A stretch of 64,000 bases of DNA from Maribacter halichondriae (GCF_027474825.1 NZ_CP107030.1:620001-684000), one strand, 5' to 3'; positions 29,794 to 42,343 are shown, numbered from the stretch's first letter. Program-made: numbers and translations. The notes: a model not told the origin generated them from the sequence alone.

Positions 29794-31383
29794 ATGAGTT
29801 TCGCTAAAGAAATCCAAAGGAGAAGAACGTTTGGGATTATCTCCCATCCTGATGCCGGTAAAACTACGTTGACCGAAAAATTATTGCTTTTCGGAGGGGC
29901 AATACAGGAGGCCGGAGCGGTCAAGAACAATAAAATAAAGAAAACGGCCACAAGTGACTTTATGGAAATTGAGCGACAACGTGGCATTTCGGTAGCGACG
30001 TCGGTGTTAGCGTTTCTTTATAAAGACAAGAAAATCAATATTTTAGACACCCCTGGGCACAAAGACTTTGCTGAAGACACATTTCGAACCTTAACGGCAG
30101 TCGATAGTGTCATTGTGGTCATCGACGTGGCAAAAGGGGTCGAAGAGCAGACTGAAAAACTTGTCGAGGTCTGCCGTATGCGAAATATTCCCATCATTGT
30201 TTTTATCAACAAATTGGACAGGGAAGGTAAAGACGCGTTCGACCTACTCGACGAGGTCGAACAAAAATTAGGTCTTTCCGTAACGCCCTTGAGTTTTCCT
30301 ATTGGCATGGGATATGACTTCAAGGGAATCTACAACATCTTTGAGAAGAACATCAATCTTTTTAGTGGGGATAGTAAAAAAAATATTGAAGATACCATTG
30401 CTTTCGATGATATTAATAATCCGGAACTGGAAAACATTATAGGAAGTAAGGCTGCAGAATCTTTACGGGAAGATTTGGAATTAATCCAAGGCGTCTACCC
30501 CTCGTTTAACAAGGAAGAATATTTAAAAGGAGTTCAACAGCCTGTATTCTTCGGATCGGCCCTGAATAACTTTGGGGTACGTGAACTACTGGACTGTTTT
30601 ATCGACATCGCCCCATCACCAAGACCCAAAAAGGCGGAGGAGCGTTTGGTAGAGGCAAGTGAAAAGGAAATGTCAGGATTCGTTTTTAAGATTCATGCCA
30701 ATATGGATCCCAAACATCGTGATCGACTCGCCTTTGTAAAAGTGGTATCGGGTACGTTTGAACGTAACAAACCTTATTTACACGTTCGAAGTGATAAAAA
30801 ATTAAAGTTTTCAAGTCCGAATGCGTTTTTTGCGGAGAAAAAGGAAATCGTGGATGTTTCCTACCCAGGAGATATTGTAGGGCTTCATGACACGGGTAAT
30901 TTTAAAATCGGGGACACTTTAACCGAAGGGGAAATATTACACTACAAAGGGATTCCCAGTTTCTCACCGGAACATTTCAGGTACATCAACAATGCGGACC
31001 CAATGAAATCCAAACAACTATACAAAGGTATCGATCAACTCATGGATGAAGGTGTAGCCCAGTTATTTACTTTGGAAATGAACGGACGCAAAGTAATCGG
31101 AACAGTGGGTGCACTGCAGTTCGAAGTTATCCAATACCGTTTGGAGCATGAATACGGGGCAAAATGTTCTTACGAGAACTTTCCGGTCTATAAAGCTTGT
31201 TGGGTCGAAGCACAAGATCCTAAAAATGAAGAGTTCAAAGAATTCAAAAGGGTCAAGCAAAAGTTCTTGGCAAAGGATAAAAGAGGGCAATTGGTCTTTT
31301 TGGCCGATTCGCAATTCTCATTGCAAATGACACAACAGAAATATCCTTCTGTGAAATTACATTTTGTCTCTGAGTTTGATTGA
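29794..31383 (+). CDS. prfC: Peptide chain release factor 3 (RF3)
   Basis: A translation GTPase that removes RF1/RF2 from the ribosome after termination. The chosen start, ATG at 29794 ([20 protein letters not shown]), gives 529 residues, the usual RF3 length; the frame extends 20 codons upstream to a TTG, but that would swallow the -7 promoter box. GTPase motifs: G1 '[10 protein letters not shown]' (about 17-26), G2 'RQRGISV', G3 'DTPGHKDF', G4 'NKLDRE'. The C-terminal part contains the RF3-specific domain ('[21 protein letters not shown]'). It is a single-gene unit on the plus strand, ended by the perfect palindrome at 31461-31500. Confidence 0.97.
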   Translation: MSFAKEIQRRRTFGIISHPDAGKTTLTEKLLLFGGAIQEAGAVKNNKIKKTATSDFMEIERQRGISVATSVLAFLYKDKKINILDTPGHKDFAEDTFRTLTAVDSVIVVIDVAKGVEEQTEKLVEVCRMRNIPIIVFINKLDREGKDAFDLLDEVEQKLGLSVTPLSFPIGMGYDFKGIYNIFEKNINLFSGDSKKNIEDTIAFDDINNPELENIIGSKAAESLREDLELIQGVYPSFNKEEYLKGVQQPVFFGSALNNFGVRELLDCFIDIAPSPRPKKAEERLVEASEKEMSGFVFKIHANMDPKHRDRLAFVKVVSGTFERNKPYLHVRSDKKLKFSSPNAFFAEKKEIVDVSYPGDIVGLHDTGNFKIGDTLTEGEILHYKGIPSFSPEHFRYINNADPMKSKQLYKGIDQLMDEGVAQLFTLEMNGRKVIGTVGALQFEVIQYRLEHEYGAKCSYENFPVYKACWVEAQDPKNEEFKEFKRVKQKFLAKDKRGQLVFLADSQFSLQMTQQKYPSVKLHFVSEFD

Positions 31384-31460
31384 GGAAAAAGTTAATGAGA
31401 AAATTAATTAAGGGTATAAATCCAACATTAGCTTTTTTCTCTTTAACTCATTAATTTTTG

Positions 31461-31500
31461 AAAACGAAAAGCGCCGGCAATTGCCGGCGCTTTTCGTTTT
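31461..31500. terminator. Bidirectional intrinsic terminator
   Basis: A perfect 40-bp palindrome with an AAAACGAAAAGCGCCGGCAA arm. A GC-rich core of the stem is flanked by A- and T-rich ends, so it serves prfC (plus) and the DUF3467 gene (minus), whose stop codon overlaps its last two bases. Confidence 0.9.
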
Positions 31501-31813
31501 AAGCCTCTCCAGTCGGCCCGAAATTAAGGGGTATATGAGGTTGTTCATAATCTTTTATTGTTCCGTGTGCCTTTTCAAAACGATTTACGTTATCCGTCAA
31601 TGCTTTTAGAAATTTCTTGGCATGCTGCGGTGTCAGCACGATTCTACTTTTAACCTTAGCCTTCGGTGCTCCAGGCATCATACTAATAAAATCCACAACG
31701 AATTCAGAGACCGAATGATTGATAATAGCAAGGTTTGAATAAATACCTTCGGCGGTTTTCTCATCCAATTCGATATTTATCTGTTTTTGTTTCTGATCTT
31801 TATTATTGCTCAT
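31499..31813 (-). CDS. DUF3467 domain-containing protein
   Basis: A 104-residue protein from the ATG at 31813 (MSNNKDQKQKQINIELDEKTAEG). The frame extends 12 codons further up to 31849, but that stretch overlaps the rpoC terminator, so the later start is preferred. Recognised as the small DUF3467 family by 'INIELDEKTAEGIYSNLAIINHSVSEFVVDFI', a proline-containing 'MMPGAPKAKVKSRIVLTPQHAKKFL' centre and a C-terminal 'NRFEKAHG' helix. The family is common in Bacteroidetes, often beside rpoC as here; its function is not established. Confidence 0.88.
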   Translation of the reverse strand: MSNNKDQKQKQINIELDEKTAEGIYSNLAIINHSVSEFVVDFISMMPGAPKAKVKSRIVLTPQHAKKFLKALTDNVNRFEKAHGTIKDYEQPHIPLNFGPTGEA

Positions 31814-31828
31814 AATAATCGAAGTCTT

Positions 31829-31863
31829 TAAAAAAATGACCCCCGACAAGAATGTCGAGGGTC
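31829..31863 (-). terminator. Intrinsic terminator of the rpoBC operon
   Basis: On the minus strand GACCCTCGACA-TTCT-TGTCGGGGGTC is followed by ATTTTTTT. It starts 10 nt beyond the rpoC stop codon. Stem with one G-T pair; classical U-run. Confidence 0.9.
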
Positions 31864-31872
31864 AGTAAATTT

Positions 31873-34800
31873 CTAGAATTTCAAGGCTTCCTTTCGGGCC
31901 ATGATTTCATCATATTCCTCTTTCGAGCCCACGATGATATTTTCGTAGTCACGCATACCCGTACCTGCCGGGATCTTATGTCCTACAATAACATTCTCTT
32001 TCAAACCTTCCAAGGTATCCACTTTACCGCTTACCGCCGCTTCGTTCAATACTTTGGTCGTTTCTTGGAACGAGGCCGCAGAAATAAACGATTTGGTCTG
32101 TAAAGATGCTCTTGTAATACCTTGGAGTATCGGCGTAGCTGTCGCAGCAACCGCATCTCTCGCAGTAGCCAGTGCTTTATCGGAACGTTTCAAGATAGAA
32201 TTCTCATCACGCAATTCACGAGCAGTAATGATCATTCCAGCCTTGATATTTTCTGATTCTCCAGCATCTAAAACCACTTTCTTTCCGAAAATTTCATCAT
32301 TTTCTTCAATAAAGTCGTCTTTATGTACCAGCTGATTCTCCAAGAAGATAGTATCTCCCGGATCTTCGATTCGTACTTTACGCATCATCTGACGCACCAC
32401 TACTTCAAAGTGCTTGTCATTAATCTTCACACCTTGTAAACGATATACTTCCTGTACCTCGTTCACCAAGTATTGCTGAACAGCTGACGGACCTTTGATC
32501 GCCAAAATATCTTCTGGTGTTATCGACCCGTCGGATAATGGCATGCCTGCACGAACATAATCGTTCTCTTGTACCAATATCTGGTTGGAAAGTTTCACCA
32601 AGTATTTCTTGACTTCGCCCAATTTTGACTCGATAATGATTTCTCGGTTACCTCTTTTAATCTTACCAAAAGAAACAACACCGTCAATTTCTGAAACAAC
32701 CGCCGGGTTCGATGGGTTACGGGCCTCGAACAATTCGGTTACCCTTGGAAGACCTCCTGTAATATCACCAGCTTTTGCCGATTTACGTGGAATCTTGACC
32801 AAAATCTTACCTTCTTTAATCTTATCTCCGTCATCAACCATAATATGGGAACCAACGGGAAGGTTGTACGAACGTAAGACCTCATCCTTATTATTCATAA
32901 TCAGTAAAGTCGGAATCAATTTTTTGTTCCTTGATTCTGCAATCACCTTTTCTTGGAAACCGGTCTGTTCGTCGATTTCAACTTGGTAGGTGACTCCCTG
33001 CTCTATATTTTCATAAGCAATTTTACCAGGGAATTCAGAAACAATAACTCCGTTATATGGATCCCAAGAACAAATGACATCTCCCTTAGTTAATTTGGCA
33101 CCGTTCTTAATGAACAATGTCGAGCCATAAGGAATGTTGTTCGTACTCAAGGTAATTCCTGTTTTGACATCGACAATTTTCAATTCAGAAGTTCTCGAAA
33201 TGACAATTTCCGCCTTTTTACCTTCACCATCTTCACCCGTTACCGTTCTTAAATCCTCAATTTCGGCAACTCCTGAAAACTTAGCCTCAAGCTTGTTCTC
33301 TTCGGAAATGTTTCCTGCAATACCCCCAACGTGGAAGGTACGTAAGGTCAATTGAGTACCTGGTTCACCAATGGATTGAGCGGCAACGACACCTACGGCC
33401 TCACCTCTTTGAACCATTTTATTGGTAGAAAGATTTCTACCATAACATTTGGCACATATTCCTTTTTGTGCTTCACAGGTCAATGCCGAACGAACTTCTA
33501 TTTTTTCAACAGGAGACGCCTCGATTTTCTTAAGGTCAGATTCCATAATTTCTTGACCGGCAGTCAAAAGTAACTCTTCGGTCAACGGATCATAAACATC
33601 ATGCAGCGATACACGGCCTAAAATACGCTCGCCCAAAGACTCCACGATTTCTTCATTTTTCTTCAAAGCCTCGACTTCGACACCTCTCAAGGTTTCGCAA
33701 TCTTCTATATTGATGATGACATCTTGTGATACATCTACTAAACGTCTGGTTAAATATCCAGCATCCGCAGTTTTCAAAGCCGTATCGGCAAGACCTTTAC
33801 GGGCACCGTGGGTGGAGATAAAGTATTCCAGAATTGATAGTCCTTCTTTAAAGTTAGAAAGAATCGGGTTTTCAATAATCTCACCACCACCGGCAGTCGA
33901 TTTTTTCGGTTTTGCCATCAGACCTCGCATACCTGTCAACTGACGGATCTGCTCTTTAGATCCCCTCGCACCAGAATCCAACATCATGTACACGGAGTTG
34001 AAACCTTGCTGATCTTCGCGGATTCTCTTCATCGCCAACTCGGTCAACATGGCATTGGTAGATGTCCACACGTCGATTACCTGATTATAACGCTCATTAT
34101 TTGTAATAAGCCCCATATTATAGTTGGCCATAATACCATCTACCTGTCCGTTAGCATCAGCAATCATGTCGTGCTTTTCTTGAGGGATGATAATATCGCC
34201 CAAACTGAACGAAAGTCCGCCTTTAAAGGCAAACTCGTATCCCATGGTCTTGATCTTGTCCAAGAAATCGGCAGTGGTCGGTACATCGGTGACACTCAAA
34301 ATTCTACCGATAATATCTCGAAGCGATTTCTTGTTCAATACATCATTGATATAACCCGCTTGTTCTGGCACTTCCATGTTGAACAGTACCCTTCCGACTG
34401 TGGTCGGAATTATTTGGTTTACCAATTCACCTTCTTCATTGAAATCTTTCGCACGGACTTTTATTCCAGCATTCAAGTTGACCATACCTTCATTAAAGGC
34501 AATTTCAACTTCTTCGTAGGAATAAAAAGTAGAACCCTCACCTTTAATCGGTACCTCAGGGGTCGATTTTCTTTCCTTGGTCATATAGTATAGACCCAAT
34601 ACCATATCCTGTGAAGGAACTGTAATTGGTGAACCGTTCGCAGGGTTCAATATATTATGTGATGCGAGCATCAACAATTGCGCTTCTAAAATAGCCTCAG
34701 GACCCAATGGTAAATGAACCGCCATTTGATCCCCATCGAAATCCGCATTAAATGCGGTACAAACCAATGGGTGAAGACGTATCGCCTTACCCTCTATCAA

Positions 34801-36171
34801 TTTTGGCTGAAAGGCCTGAATACCCAAACGGTGCAAAGTAGGGGCACGGTTTAGCAGAACAGGATGCCCTTTCAATACGTTTTCAAGAATATCCCAAACT
34901 ACAGGTTCTTTTTTGTCAATTATTTTCTTAGCCGATTTTACCGTCTTTACAATACCTCTTTCAATCAATTTACGGATCACAAAAGGTTTATAAAGTTCAG
35001 CGGCCATATCTTTAGGAAGACCACATTCGAACAATTTCATCTCGGGCCCAACAACAATTACCGAACGAGCGGAATAATCCACACGCTTACCCAAAAGGTT
35101 TTGACGGAAACGACCTTGCTTTCCTTTTAACGAATCTGAAAGTGATTTTAAAGGTCTGTTAGATTCTGTCTTGACAGCCGATGCTTTACGAGTATTGTCA
35201 AAAAGTGAATCAACAGCTTCCTGAAGCATTCGCTTCTCATTTCTAAGAATTACTTCTGGAGCTTTTATCTCTACCAATCTTTTCAGACGGTTATTTCTGA
35301 TAATTACCCTTCTATAAAGGTCATTCAAATCGGAGGTTGCGAAACGACCACCATCCAAAGGCACCAAGGGACGTAGTTCTGGTGGAATTACCGGAACTAC
35401 CTTCATGATCATCCACTCCGGTCGATTTTCCCTATTATCCTGAGATTCGCGCAAGGCTTCAACTACCTGAAGACGTTTCAAAGCTTCGGTCTTACGTTGC
35501 TTTGAAGTCTCGGTATTCGCTTTATGACGTAATTCGTATGAAAGTTCTTTTAAGTCGATTCGAGCCAAAAGATCAATCAAACATTCCGCACCCATTTTAG
35601 CGATAAACTTATTCGGGTCCGAATCTTCCAGGTACTGATTTTCTTGAGGAATGGATTCGACAATGTTCAAATACTCTTCCTCGGTCAAGAAATCTAATTT
35701 TTGAACCTCTTCACCTTCAGGACCTTTGGCGATACCTGGCTGGATCACAACATAACGTTCGTAGTAAATAATCATGTCCAACTTCTTGGAAGGTAATCCT
35801 AAAAGGTATCCTATTTTATTTGGTAACGAACGGAAATACCAGATATGGGCCACGGGCACTACCAAATTGATATGTCCTACCCTATCTCTACGTACTTTCT
35901 TTTCGGTTACCTCGACCCCACAACGGTCACAAACGATACCGCGATAGCGGATGCGTTTATACTTACCACAGGCACATTCATAATCCTTTACAGGACCAAA
36001 AATACGCTCACAGAAAAGTCCGTCACGTTCTGGTTTGTGCGTTCTATAGTTAATGGTTTCAGGTTTCAAGACCTCACCCCTAGACTCTGCCAAAATTGCT
36101 TCTGGAGAGGCTAAACCGATTGAAATTTTGTTAAACCTTTTTTGTGGTGTATTATCGTGTATTCTAGCCAT
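31873..36171 (-). CDS. rpoC: DNA-directed RNA polymerase subunit beta'
   Basis: A 1432-residue catalytic subunit of RNA polymerase, full length for Bacteroidetes. Visible features: the N-terminal zinc ribbon '[20 protein letters not shown]' (about residues 66-85), the active-site Mg-binding motif [12 protein letters not shown] (about 475-486), the trigger-loop/bridge-helix region around '[23 protein letters not shown]', and the second zinc site '[13 protein letters not shown]'. The frame is intact, unlike rpoB. It is 39 nt downstream of rpoB and is the last gene of the operon, with a terminator right after it. Confidence 0.99.
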   Translation of the reverse strand: MARIHDNTPQKRFNKISIGLASPEAILAESRGEVLKPETINYRTHKPERDGLFCERIFGPVKDYECACGKYKRIRYRGIVCDRCGVEVTEKKVRRDRVGHINLVVPVAHIWYFRSLPNKIGYLLGLPSKKLDMIIYYERYVVIQPGIAKGPEGEEVQKLDFLTEEEYLNIVESIPQENQYLEDSDPNKFIAKMGAECLIDLLARIDLKELSYELRHKANTETSKQRKTEALKRLQVVEALRESQDNRENRPEWMIMKVVPVIPPELRPLVPLDGGRFATSDLNDLYRRVIIRNNRLKRLVEIKAPEVILRNEKRMLQEAVDSLFDNTRKASAVKTESNRPLKSLSDSLKGKQGRFRQNLLGKRVDYSARSVIVVGPEMKLFECGLPKDMAAELYKPFVIRKLIERGIVKTVKSAKKIIDKKEPVVWDILENVLKGHPVLLNRAPTLHRLGIQAFQPKLIEGKAIRLHPLVCTAFNADFDGDQMAVHLPLGPEAILEAQLLMLASHNILNPANGSPITVPSQDMVLGLYYMTKERKSTPEVPIKGEGSTFYSYEEVEIAFNEGMVNLNAGIKVRAKDFNEEGELVNQIIPTTVGRVLFNMEVPEQAGYINDVLNKKSLRDIIGRILSVTDVPTTADFLDKIKTMGYEFAFKGGLSFSLGDIIIPQEKHDMIADANGQVDGIMANYNMGLITNNERYNQVIDVWTSTNAMLTELAMKRIREDQQGFNSVYMMLDSGARGSKEQIRQLTGMRGLMAKPKKSTAGGGEIIENPILSNFKEGLSILEYFISTHGARKGLADTALKTADAGYLTRRLVDVSQDVIINIEDCETLRGVEVEALKKNEEIVESLGERILGRVSLHDVYDPLTEELLLTAGQEIMESDLKKIEASPVEKIEVRSALTCEAQKGICAKCYGRNLSTNKMVQRGEAVGVVAAQSIGEPGTQLTLRTFHVGGIAGNISEENKLEAKFSGVAEIEDLRTVTGEDGEGKKAEIVISRTSELKIVDVKTGITLSTNNIPYGSTLFIKNGAKLTKGDVICSWDPYNGVIVSEFPGKIAYENIEQGVTYQVEIDEQTGFQEKVIAESRNKKLIPTLLIMNNKDEVLRSYNLPVGSHIMVDDGDKIKEGKILVKIPRKSAKAGDITGGLPRVTELFEARNPSNPAVVSEIDGVVSFGKIKRGNREIIIESKLGEVKKYLVKLSNQILVQENDYVRAGMPLSDGSITPEDILAIKGPSAVQQYLVNEVQEVYRLQGVKINDKHFEVVVRQMMRKVRIEDPGDTIFLENQLVHKDDFIEENDEIFGKKVVLDAGESENIKAGMIITARELRDENSILKRSDKALATARDAVAATATPILQGITRASLQTKSFISAASFQETTKVLNEAAVSGKVDTLEGLKENVIVGHKIPAGTGMRDYENIIVGSKEEYDEIMARKEALKF

Positions 36172-36210
36172 AATATATTATGCTACTAAATTATAATGTG
36201 TGTTCTAAAA

Positions 36211-39200
36211 CTATTCTTCCAATCTGATATCTAAACCTAATCCCTTAAGTTCGTGCATCAATACGTTGAAAGATTCCGGTAAACCGGGTTCTGGCATGGT
36301 TTCTCCTTTTACGATAGACTCGTAAGTTTTCGCCCTACCGATTACGTCATCTGACTTGACCGTCAAGATTTCCCGCAACGTGGCAGATGCACCGTATGCT
36401 TCCAATGCCCAAACTTCCATCTCTCCAAAACGCTGACCACCGAATTGGGCTTTACCACCCAAAGGCTGTTGTGTAATCAACGAGTAGGGTCCGATAGAAC
36501 GTGCATGCATCTTATCGTCTACCATGTGACCTAATTTCAACATGTAGATGACACCAACAGTCGCAGGTTGATCGAAACGTTGTCCGGTTCCACCATCGTA
36601 AAGATAGGTATGCCCGAATCTTGGAATACCGGCTTCATCGGTATATTCGTTGATTTGATCCAAGGTTGCACCATCGAAAATCGGGGTCGCATATTTCTTG
36701 CCCAATTTTAGACCGGCCCAACCTAGAACGGTTTCATAAATCTGACCGATGTTCATACGTGATGGTACCCCTAACGGATTCAGTACGATATCAACCGGAG
36801 TTCCGTCTTCCAAGAACGGCATGTCTTCTTGACGTACGATACGAGATACAATACCCTTGTTACCGTGACGACCCGCCATCTTATCACCAACCTTAAGCTT
36901 ACGCTTTTTGGCAATGTATACTTTGGCCAACTTCATGATACCTGCTGGTAACTCATCACCTACCGATATCGTGAACTTGTCCCTTCTCAGATTCCCTTGC
37001 AGGTCGTTCAATTTAATCTTGTAGTTGTGCAAAAGGTCCGCTACGGAAGTGTTGGTCGCTTTATCCGTTGTCCAACTTCCTCCAACAAGGTGAGCAAAAT
37101 CATCCACCGAGTTCAACATTTTCATGGTGTACTTCTTCCCTTTCGGAAGTACTTCTTCTCCAAGATCGTTCAACACACCTTGCGATGTCTTACCGTTGAT
37201 CAGGGTAAAGAGTTTTTCAACAAGAACATCTTTCAACTCTTGGAATTTCACTTCGTATTCCAACTCCAACTTGTTCAAGTCTTCCTTGTCTTCCGAACGT
37301 TTGCGCTTATCCTTCACAGAACGCGAGAATAATTTTTTCTCGATTACCACACCTCGCAATGATGGGGAAGCCTTTAAGGAAGCATCCTTTACATCACCGG
37401 CTTTATCGCCGAATATGGCACGCAACAGTTTTTCTTCGGGAGTTGGGTCCGATTCCCCTTTTGGAGTAATCTTTCCAATTAGAATATCGCCCGGTTTCAC
37501 CTCGGCCCCGATACGGATCATTCCATTTTCATCTAAATCCTTTGTAGCTTCCTCTGAAACGTTCGGAATGTCATGTGTCAACTCTTCAGCACCTAATTTA
37601 GTATCTCGTACCTCTAAGGAATACTCATCGACATGAATAGATGTGAATATATCTTCGCGGACAACTTTTTCCGATATTACAATGGCATCCTCGAAGTTAT
37701 ATCCTTTCCAAGGCATAAAGGCAACGGTCAGGTTTCTACCCAAGGCTAATTCACCTTTTTCGGTAGCATATCCTTCACAAAGAACTTGTCCCTTCTTTAC
37801 TTTATCACCTTTTTTGACAATAGGCTTCAAGTTGATACTTGTACCTTGGTTGGTCTTTCTAAATTTAACCAACTCATAGGTTTTTGAATCTTCCTCAAAA
37901 CTTATCAGTCTTTCAGCATCGGATCTTTTGTACTTGATCGTGATTTTCTGAGCATCGACGTATTCGATAGTTCCGTCTCCTTCTGCATTGATCAGTACTC
38001 TAGAATCAGAGGCTACTTGACGCTCCAAACCTGTACCGACAATCGGGGATTGTGGTTTCAATAATGGAACGGCTTGACGCATCATGTTCGAGCCCATCAA
38101 GGCACGGTTTGCATCATCATGTTCCAAAAACGGAATTAGTGAAGCAGAAATAGATGCGATCTGATTTGGTGCAACATCGGTGTAATTGATTTCAGATGGG
38201 TCTACTACAGGAAAATCACCTTCTTCCCTAGCAATAACCTTATCGGAATCAATAGTACCGTTATCTTTAAGCGGAATGTTTGCCTGCGCGATTTTCATTC
38301 CTTCTTCCTCCTCGGCACTTAAATAGACATATTCAGCAGTATTTACTTTCGACTTGTCTACTTTTCGATAAGGCGTCTCAAGGAAGCCCATCGGATTTAC
38401 CTTTGCAAAAACGGCCAACGAAGAAATCAAACCAATGTTAGGCCCTTCAGGCGTTTCTATCGGACAAAGTCTGCCGTAGTGAGTGTAATGAACATCACGT
38501 ACCTCAAAACCAGCTCTTTCTCTTGAAAGTCCACCAGGTCCTAACGCCGATAATCTTCTCTTGTGCGTAATCTCAGCTAAAGGATTCGTTTGATCCATGA
38601 ACTGAGACAATTGGTTTGTACCAAAAATGAGTTGATTACCGATGATAATGTCTTTGCATTGATCAAATCAATGGGTGTAAACACCTCATTATCACGAACG
38701 TTCATTCGTTCACGGATGGTTCTTGCCATACGGGCAAGACCTACGCCAAATTGCGACGACAATTGCTCACCCACCGTTCGAACACGTCGGTTCGAAAGGT
38801 GATCGATATCATCGATTTCCGCTTTGGAGTTGATCAGTTCGATCAAATACTTGATAATGGTAATGATGTCTTCTTTGGTCAAGACCTGCTTGTCCATTCC
38901 GATATCAAGTCCCAATTTTTTGTTCATTCGATACCGACCTACTTCGCCTAAGTTATAGCGCTGATCGGAAAAGAATAGTTTGTCAATGATGCCACGGGCC
39001 GTTTCCTCATCGGGCGGCTCCGCGTTTCTGAGTTGGCGATAGATATGCTCTACGGCCTCTTTTTCAGAGTTCGTAGGGTCTTTTTGCAATGTATTATGGA
39101 TAATGGCATAATCGGATTGCGCATTGTTTTCTTTGTGCAACAAGATGGTTTTTACATCCGTCTCCAAGATTTGTTCTATGTGGTCTTTTTCAAGAACCGT

Positions 39201-40019
39201 GTCACGATCCAAAACAATCTCGTTTCGTTCGATGGAAACCACCTCTCCAGTATCTTCATCAACAAAATCTTCATGCCAAGTGTTCAACACACGGGCGGCC
39301 AATTTTCGGCCCAAAACTTTCTTCAAGCCCGCATTGGAGACCTTAATTTCTTCTGAAAGATCAAAGATTTCCAAAATATCCTTATCACGCTCAAACCCAA
39401 TAGCCCTGAACAGCGTGGTTACCGGTAATTTTTTCTTTCTATCGATATAGGCATACATAACGCCATTGATATCGGTAGCAAATTCAATCCATGAACCTTT
39501 GAACGGAATTACCCTTGCAGAATATAACTTGGTTCCGTTTGCATGGAATGACTGGCCGAAGAAGACACCAGGTGAACGGTGTAATTGAGATACAACTACA
39601 CGCTCTGCACCATTGATTACGAACGTACCACTAGGAGTCATATACGGAATCGTTCCTAAATAGACATCTTGCACTATAGTCTCGAAATCTTCATGTTCCT
39701 CATCGGTACAATACAACTTCAAACGTGCTTTGAGAGGCACACTATAGGTTAGCCCTCGTTCTATACATTCTTGGATGGAATATCTTGGTGGATCGATGAA
39801 ATAATCAAGAAATTCCAATACGAACTGGTTACGTGTGTCAGTAATCGGAAAATTCTCTTGAAAAGTATTGTAAAGACCTTCATCGCCCCGTTCATCAGAT
39901 TTGGTTTCAAGTTGAAAAAAGTCTTGAAACGATTTGATCTGAATATCCAAGAAATCGGGATATTCCGGGGTGTTCTTTGCAGATGCAAAATTTATTCTTT
40001 CAGTAGTGTTTGTGAACAT
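36211..40019 (-). CDS. rpoB: DNA-directed RNA polymerase subunit beta, frameshifted in this sequence
   Basis: The gene is complete from ATG 40019 to stop 36211, but is read in two frames: residues 1-~467 (38577-40019) and the remainder (from 38610). The normal text at the join is '[49 protein letters not shown]'-like; here a run of five T in the coding strand (A5 at 38623-38627) where six are needed gives '[12 protein letters not shown]' and a premature stop. Restoring one base gives 1269 residues, the usual flavobacterial length. The break lies in the rifampicin-region side of the fork loop, so a true split protein is implausible. All other beta-subunit landmarks are present ('[12 protein letters not shown]', '[10 protein letters not shown]', '[21 protein letters not shown]'). 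Best read as a sequencing or assembly error in an essential gene. Confidence 0.95.
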
Positions 40020-40056
40020 CTATGGACAGTATTTTGATCGTGAATACTAGATAGGT

Positions 40057-40134
40057 CGTATATCCCTTTATATACGGTATACATAAAAAGGCTTAGGTCT
40101 AGCTCCGCCCGAGGGTGAAAAAAGACCTAAACCA
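40057..40134 (-). promoter_or_regulatory. Two hairpins in the rplL-rpoB spacer, candidate attenuator or processing site
   Basis: Between rplL and rpoB lie an inverted repeat CGTATAT...ATATACG (about 40057-40077) and a longer-range one, TTAGGTCT...AGACCTAA (about 40092-40134), with a T-rich stretch inside its loop. In other bacteria this spacer carries an attenuator or RNase cleavage site that sets the ratio of L7/L12 to RNA polymerase subunits. Same role here is an inference. Confidence 0.4.
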
Positions 40135-40154
40135 AAGTGCTATGGTTGTTGCTA

Positions 40155-40535
40155 TTATTTAAGCTCAACTTCTGCTCCTGCTTCTTCCAATGATTTTTTG
40201 ATTCCTTCAGCTTCGTCTTTAGAAACACCTTCCTTAACGGCTTTCGGTGCGCTATCAACGATGTCTTTAGCATCTTTCAATCCAAGTCCAGTCAATTCTT
40301 TTACCAGTTTTACAACTGCCAATTTAGAACCACCTGCAGCGGTCAAAATCACATCGAATTCTGATTTTTCTTCAGCAGCTTCACCTGCTTCACCACCACC
40401 ACCTCCGGCGGCAACAGCAACTGCAGCAGCTGCAGGCTCGATGCCATATTCTTCTTTAAGTATGTCAGCCAATTCATTAACCTCTTTTACGGTCAAGTTA
40501 ACCAACTGTTCTGCGAAATCTTTTAAATCTGCCAT
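40155..40535 (-). CDS. rplL: 50S ribosomal protein L7/L12
   Basis: 126 residues. N-terminal dimerisation domain ('[30 protein letters not shown]'), an Ala/Gly-rich hinge (about 35-58), and the C-terminal factor-binding domain with '[33 protein letters not shown]'. It forms the L7/L12 stalk that recruits translation GTPases such as EF-Tu and RF3, both encoded in this window. Follows rplJ by 50 nt, in the standard order. Confidence 0.98.
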   Translation of the reverse strand: MADLKDFAEQLVNLTVKEVNELADILKEEYGIEPAAAAVAVAAGGGGGEAGEAAEEKSEFDVILTAAGGSKLAVVKLVKELTGLGLKDAKDIVDSAPKAVKEGVSKDEAEGIKKSLEEAGAEVELK

Positions 40536-40585
40536 TTTTCTATCGTTTAATAAATTTTTAAAATATAATTGTTCTTAGTGCGTAC

Positions 40586-41100
40586 TTATTTTTCTGATAA
40601 TGTTTTAAGGATTCCAGCGAGTTTACCTCCTCCGGATTTAAGTCCAGAAATAACATTCTTAGCGGGTGATTGTAGCAATCCGATAATCTCGCCGATCATT
40701 TCTTCCTTAGACTTAATGCTAACCAAAGCATCCAGGTTTTCATCACCAATGTAAATTGCCTCTTCGATAAATGCCCCTTTCAAAAAGGCCTGTCGGATTT
40801 TTTTCTGAAAGTCTTGATCAACTTTGCAGGTGCATTTGCCGTATCGGCGAACATCAACGAAGTATTACCTTTCAAAACTCCGGGAAGTTCCCCGAATTCT
40901 TTCTCAGAAGCTTCCATTGCTTTTGCAAGCAAGGTATTCTTAACTACTGCCAGTTTTATGTTAGCCTTAAAGCACGCTCTCCTCAAATCGGAAGTCGTGC
41001 CCGCGTCCAATCCCGAAATATCGGCCAAGTAAATGGTCGAACTATCGGCCAACTGCGTAGTTAAATCTTCTATAACGTTTGCTTTTTCTTCTCTTGTCAT
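40586..41100 (-). CDS. rplJ: 50S ribosomal protein L10, frameshifted in this sequence
   Basis: L10 anchors the L7/L12 stalk to the large subunit. The N-terminal 106 residues (40780-41100, MTREEKANVIEDLT...) run into a stop after 'TFRKKSDRPF', while the other frame continues 'LKGAFIEEAIYIGDENLDALVSIKSKEEM...' to 40586. The join is a run of five T in the coding strand (A5 at 40782-40786); one more T gives 'SDRPFLKGAFIEEA' and a protein of 171 residues, the usual length. Located between rplA and rplL as expected. A single-base sequencing error is the likeliest cause. Confidence 0.95.
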
Positions 41101-41121
41101 ATTCTAATTTTTACTACCCAG

Positions 41122-41813
41122 TTATTGAACTGTCTTGGGATCTAGTTGAACACTCGGGCTCATGGTACTTGACATAAAAACACTTTTCATGTACACCCCC
41201 TTTGAAGCTGTAGGTTTCAGCTTATTCAAAGTATCCAACAATTCTTTGGCATTGCCTGCGATTTTTTCAGCAGGAAAAGATGCCTTCCCGATTGCCGCAT
41301 GTACAATACCCGTTTTGTCTACCTTGAAATCAATTTTACCCGCCTTCACTTCAGAAACTGCTTTCGCGACATCCATGGTTACAGTACCGGTCTTTGGATT
41401 GGGCATTAATCCCCTAGGTCCCAAAACACGGCCTAAAGGTCCTAATTTTCCCATGACGCTGGGCATGGTAATGATGACATCAACATCGGTCCAACCGCCT
41501 TTTATTTTATCCAAATATTCATCCAACCCAACATAATCAGCACCGGCTTCTGTCGCCTCTGCTTCTTTATCTGGGGTAACCAAAGCCAAAACCTTAACGT
41601 CTTTACCTGTTCCATGAGGAAGTGTCACCACTCCACGAACCATTTGATTTGCTTTTCGCGGGTCAACGCCCAAACGAACCGCCAAATCAATCGAGGCATC
41701 AAATTTTGTATTGGTAATCTCTTTTATCAAAGCTGAAGCCTCATCAACAGAATAGAGCTTGTCTTTCTCTATTTTGGCGTGAGCTTCTTTTGCTTCTTCG
41801 TTAACTTTGCCAT
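41122..41813 (-). CDS. rplA: 50S ribosomal protein L1, frameshifted near its start in this sequence
   Basis: L1 forms the mobile stalk at the E site and binds 23S rRNA. The main frame (from about 41786 downward) reads '[52 protein letters not shown]...', but it has no usable start. The true start is the ATG at 41813 (MAKLTKKQK) in another frame; one additional A in the run of four (T4 at 41788-41791) joins them as [19 protein letters not shown]. The repaired protein has 230 residues, standard for L1. Without the repair a TTG at 41730 would give an N-terminally truncated 202-residue protein, which is unlikely. Confidence 0.94.
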
Positions 41814-41831
41814 TTAAATTGCTTTTTAGAT

Positions 41832-42269
41832 TTAAAAAGGTCTTTTACCTGCTACCTTCATACCCATCGACCGTGCAGTACCAGCAACCATACTCATCGC
41901 GGATTCTACGGTAAATGCGTTAAGATCGACCATTTTATCCTCGGCAATTGCCTTGATCTGATCCCAGGTTACACTACCTAATTTTACTCGGTTAGGTTCG
42001 CCAGATCCTTTTTTAATCTTAGCTGCTTCCATCAATTGAACTGCCGCTGGCGGTGTTTTAACGACAAAGTCAAAAGACTTGTCTTTGTAGACGGTGATAA
42101 CAACGGGCAATACTTTGCCTGGTTTGTCCTGCGTTCTAGCATTGAACTGCTTACAGAACTCCATGATGTTAACTCCGGCAGCACCTAAGGCGGGTCCAAC
42201 CGGTGGCGATGGATTCGCTGCACCTCCCCTAACTTGTAGTTTAACTACTTTACCTACTTCTTTTGCCAT
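41832..42269 (-). CDS. rplK: 50S ribosomal protein L11
   Basis: 145 residues, intact. The N-terminal domain has '[24 protein letters not shown]' and '[11 protein letters not shown]'; the C-terminal 23S-rRNA-binding domain has '[40 protein letters not shown]'. It forms the GTPase-associated centre. The rplA start lies 18 nt downstream; nusG lies upstream. Confidence 0.98.
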   Translation of the reverse strand: MAKEVGKVVKLQVRGGAANPSPPVGPALGAAGVNIMEFCKQFNARTQDKPGKVLPVVITVYKDKSFDFVVKTPPAAVQLMEAAKIKKGSGEPNRVKLGSVTWDQIKAIAEDKMVDLNAFTVESAMSMVAGTARSMGMKVAGKRPF

Positions 42270-42343
42270 TGTTTAAATTTAAATTCAAAGTGTGTTCATG
42301 GGAAGCAACACAACTTTAGACTATGTAACAATTTATTTTTAGT

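Noticed and set aside
36211-40019. RpoB as a natural two-polypeptide subunit
   Set aside because: The break falls in a conserved core motif, the two frames overlap out of phase, and one base in a homopolymer restores the standard protein.
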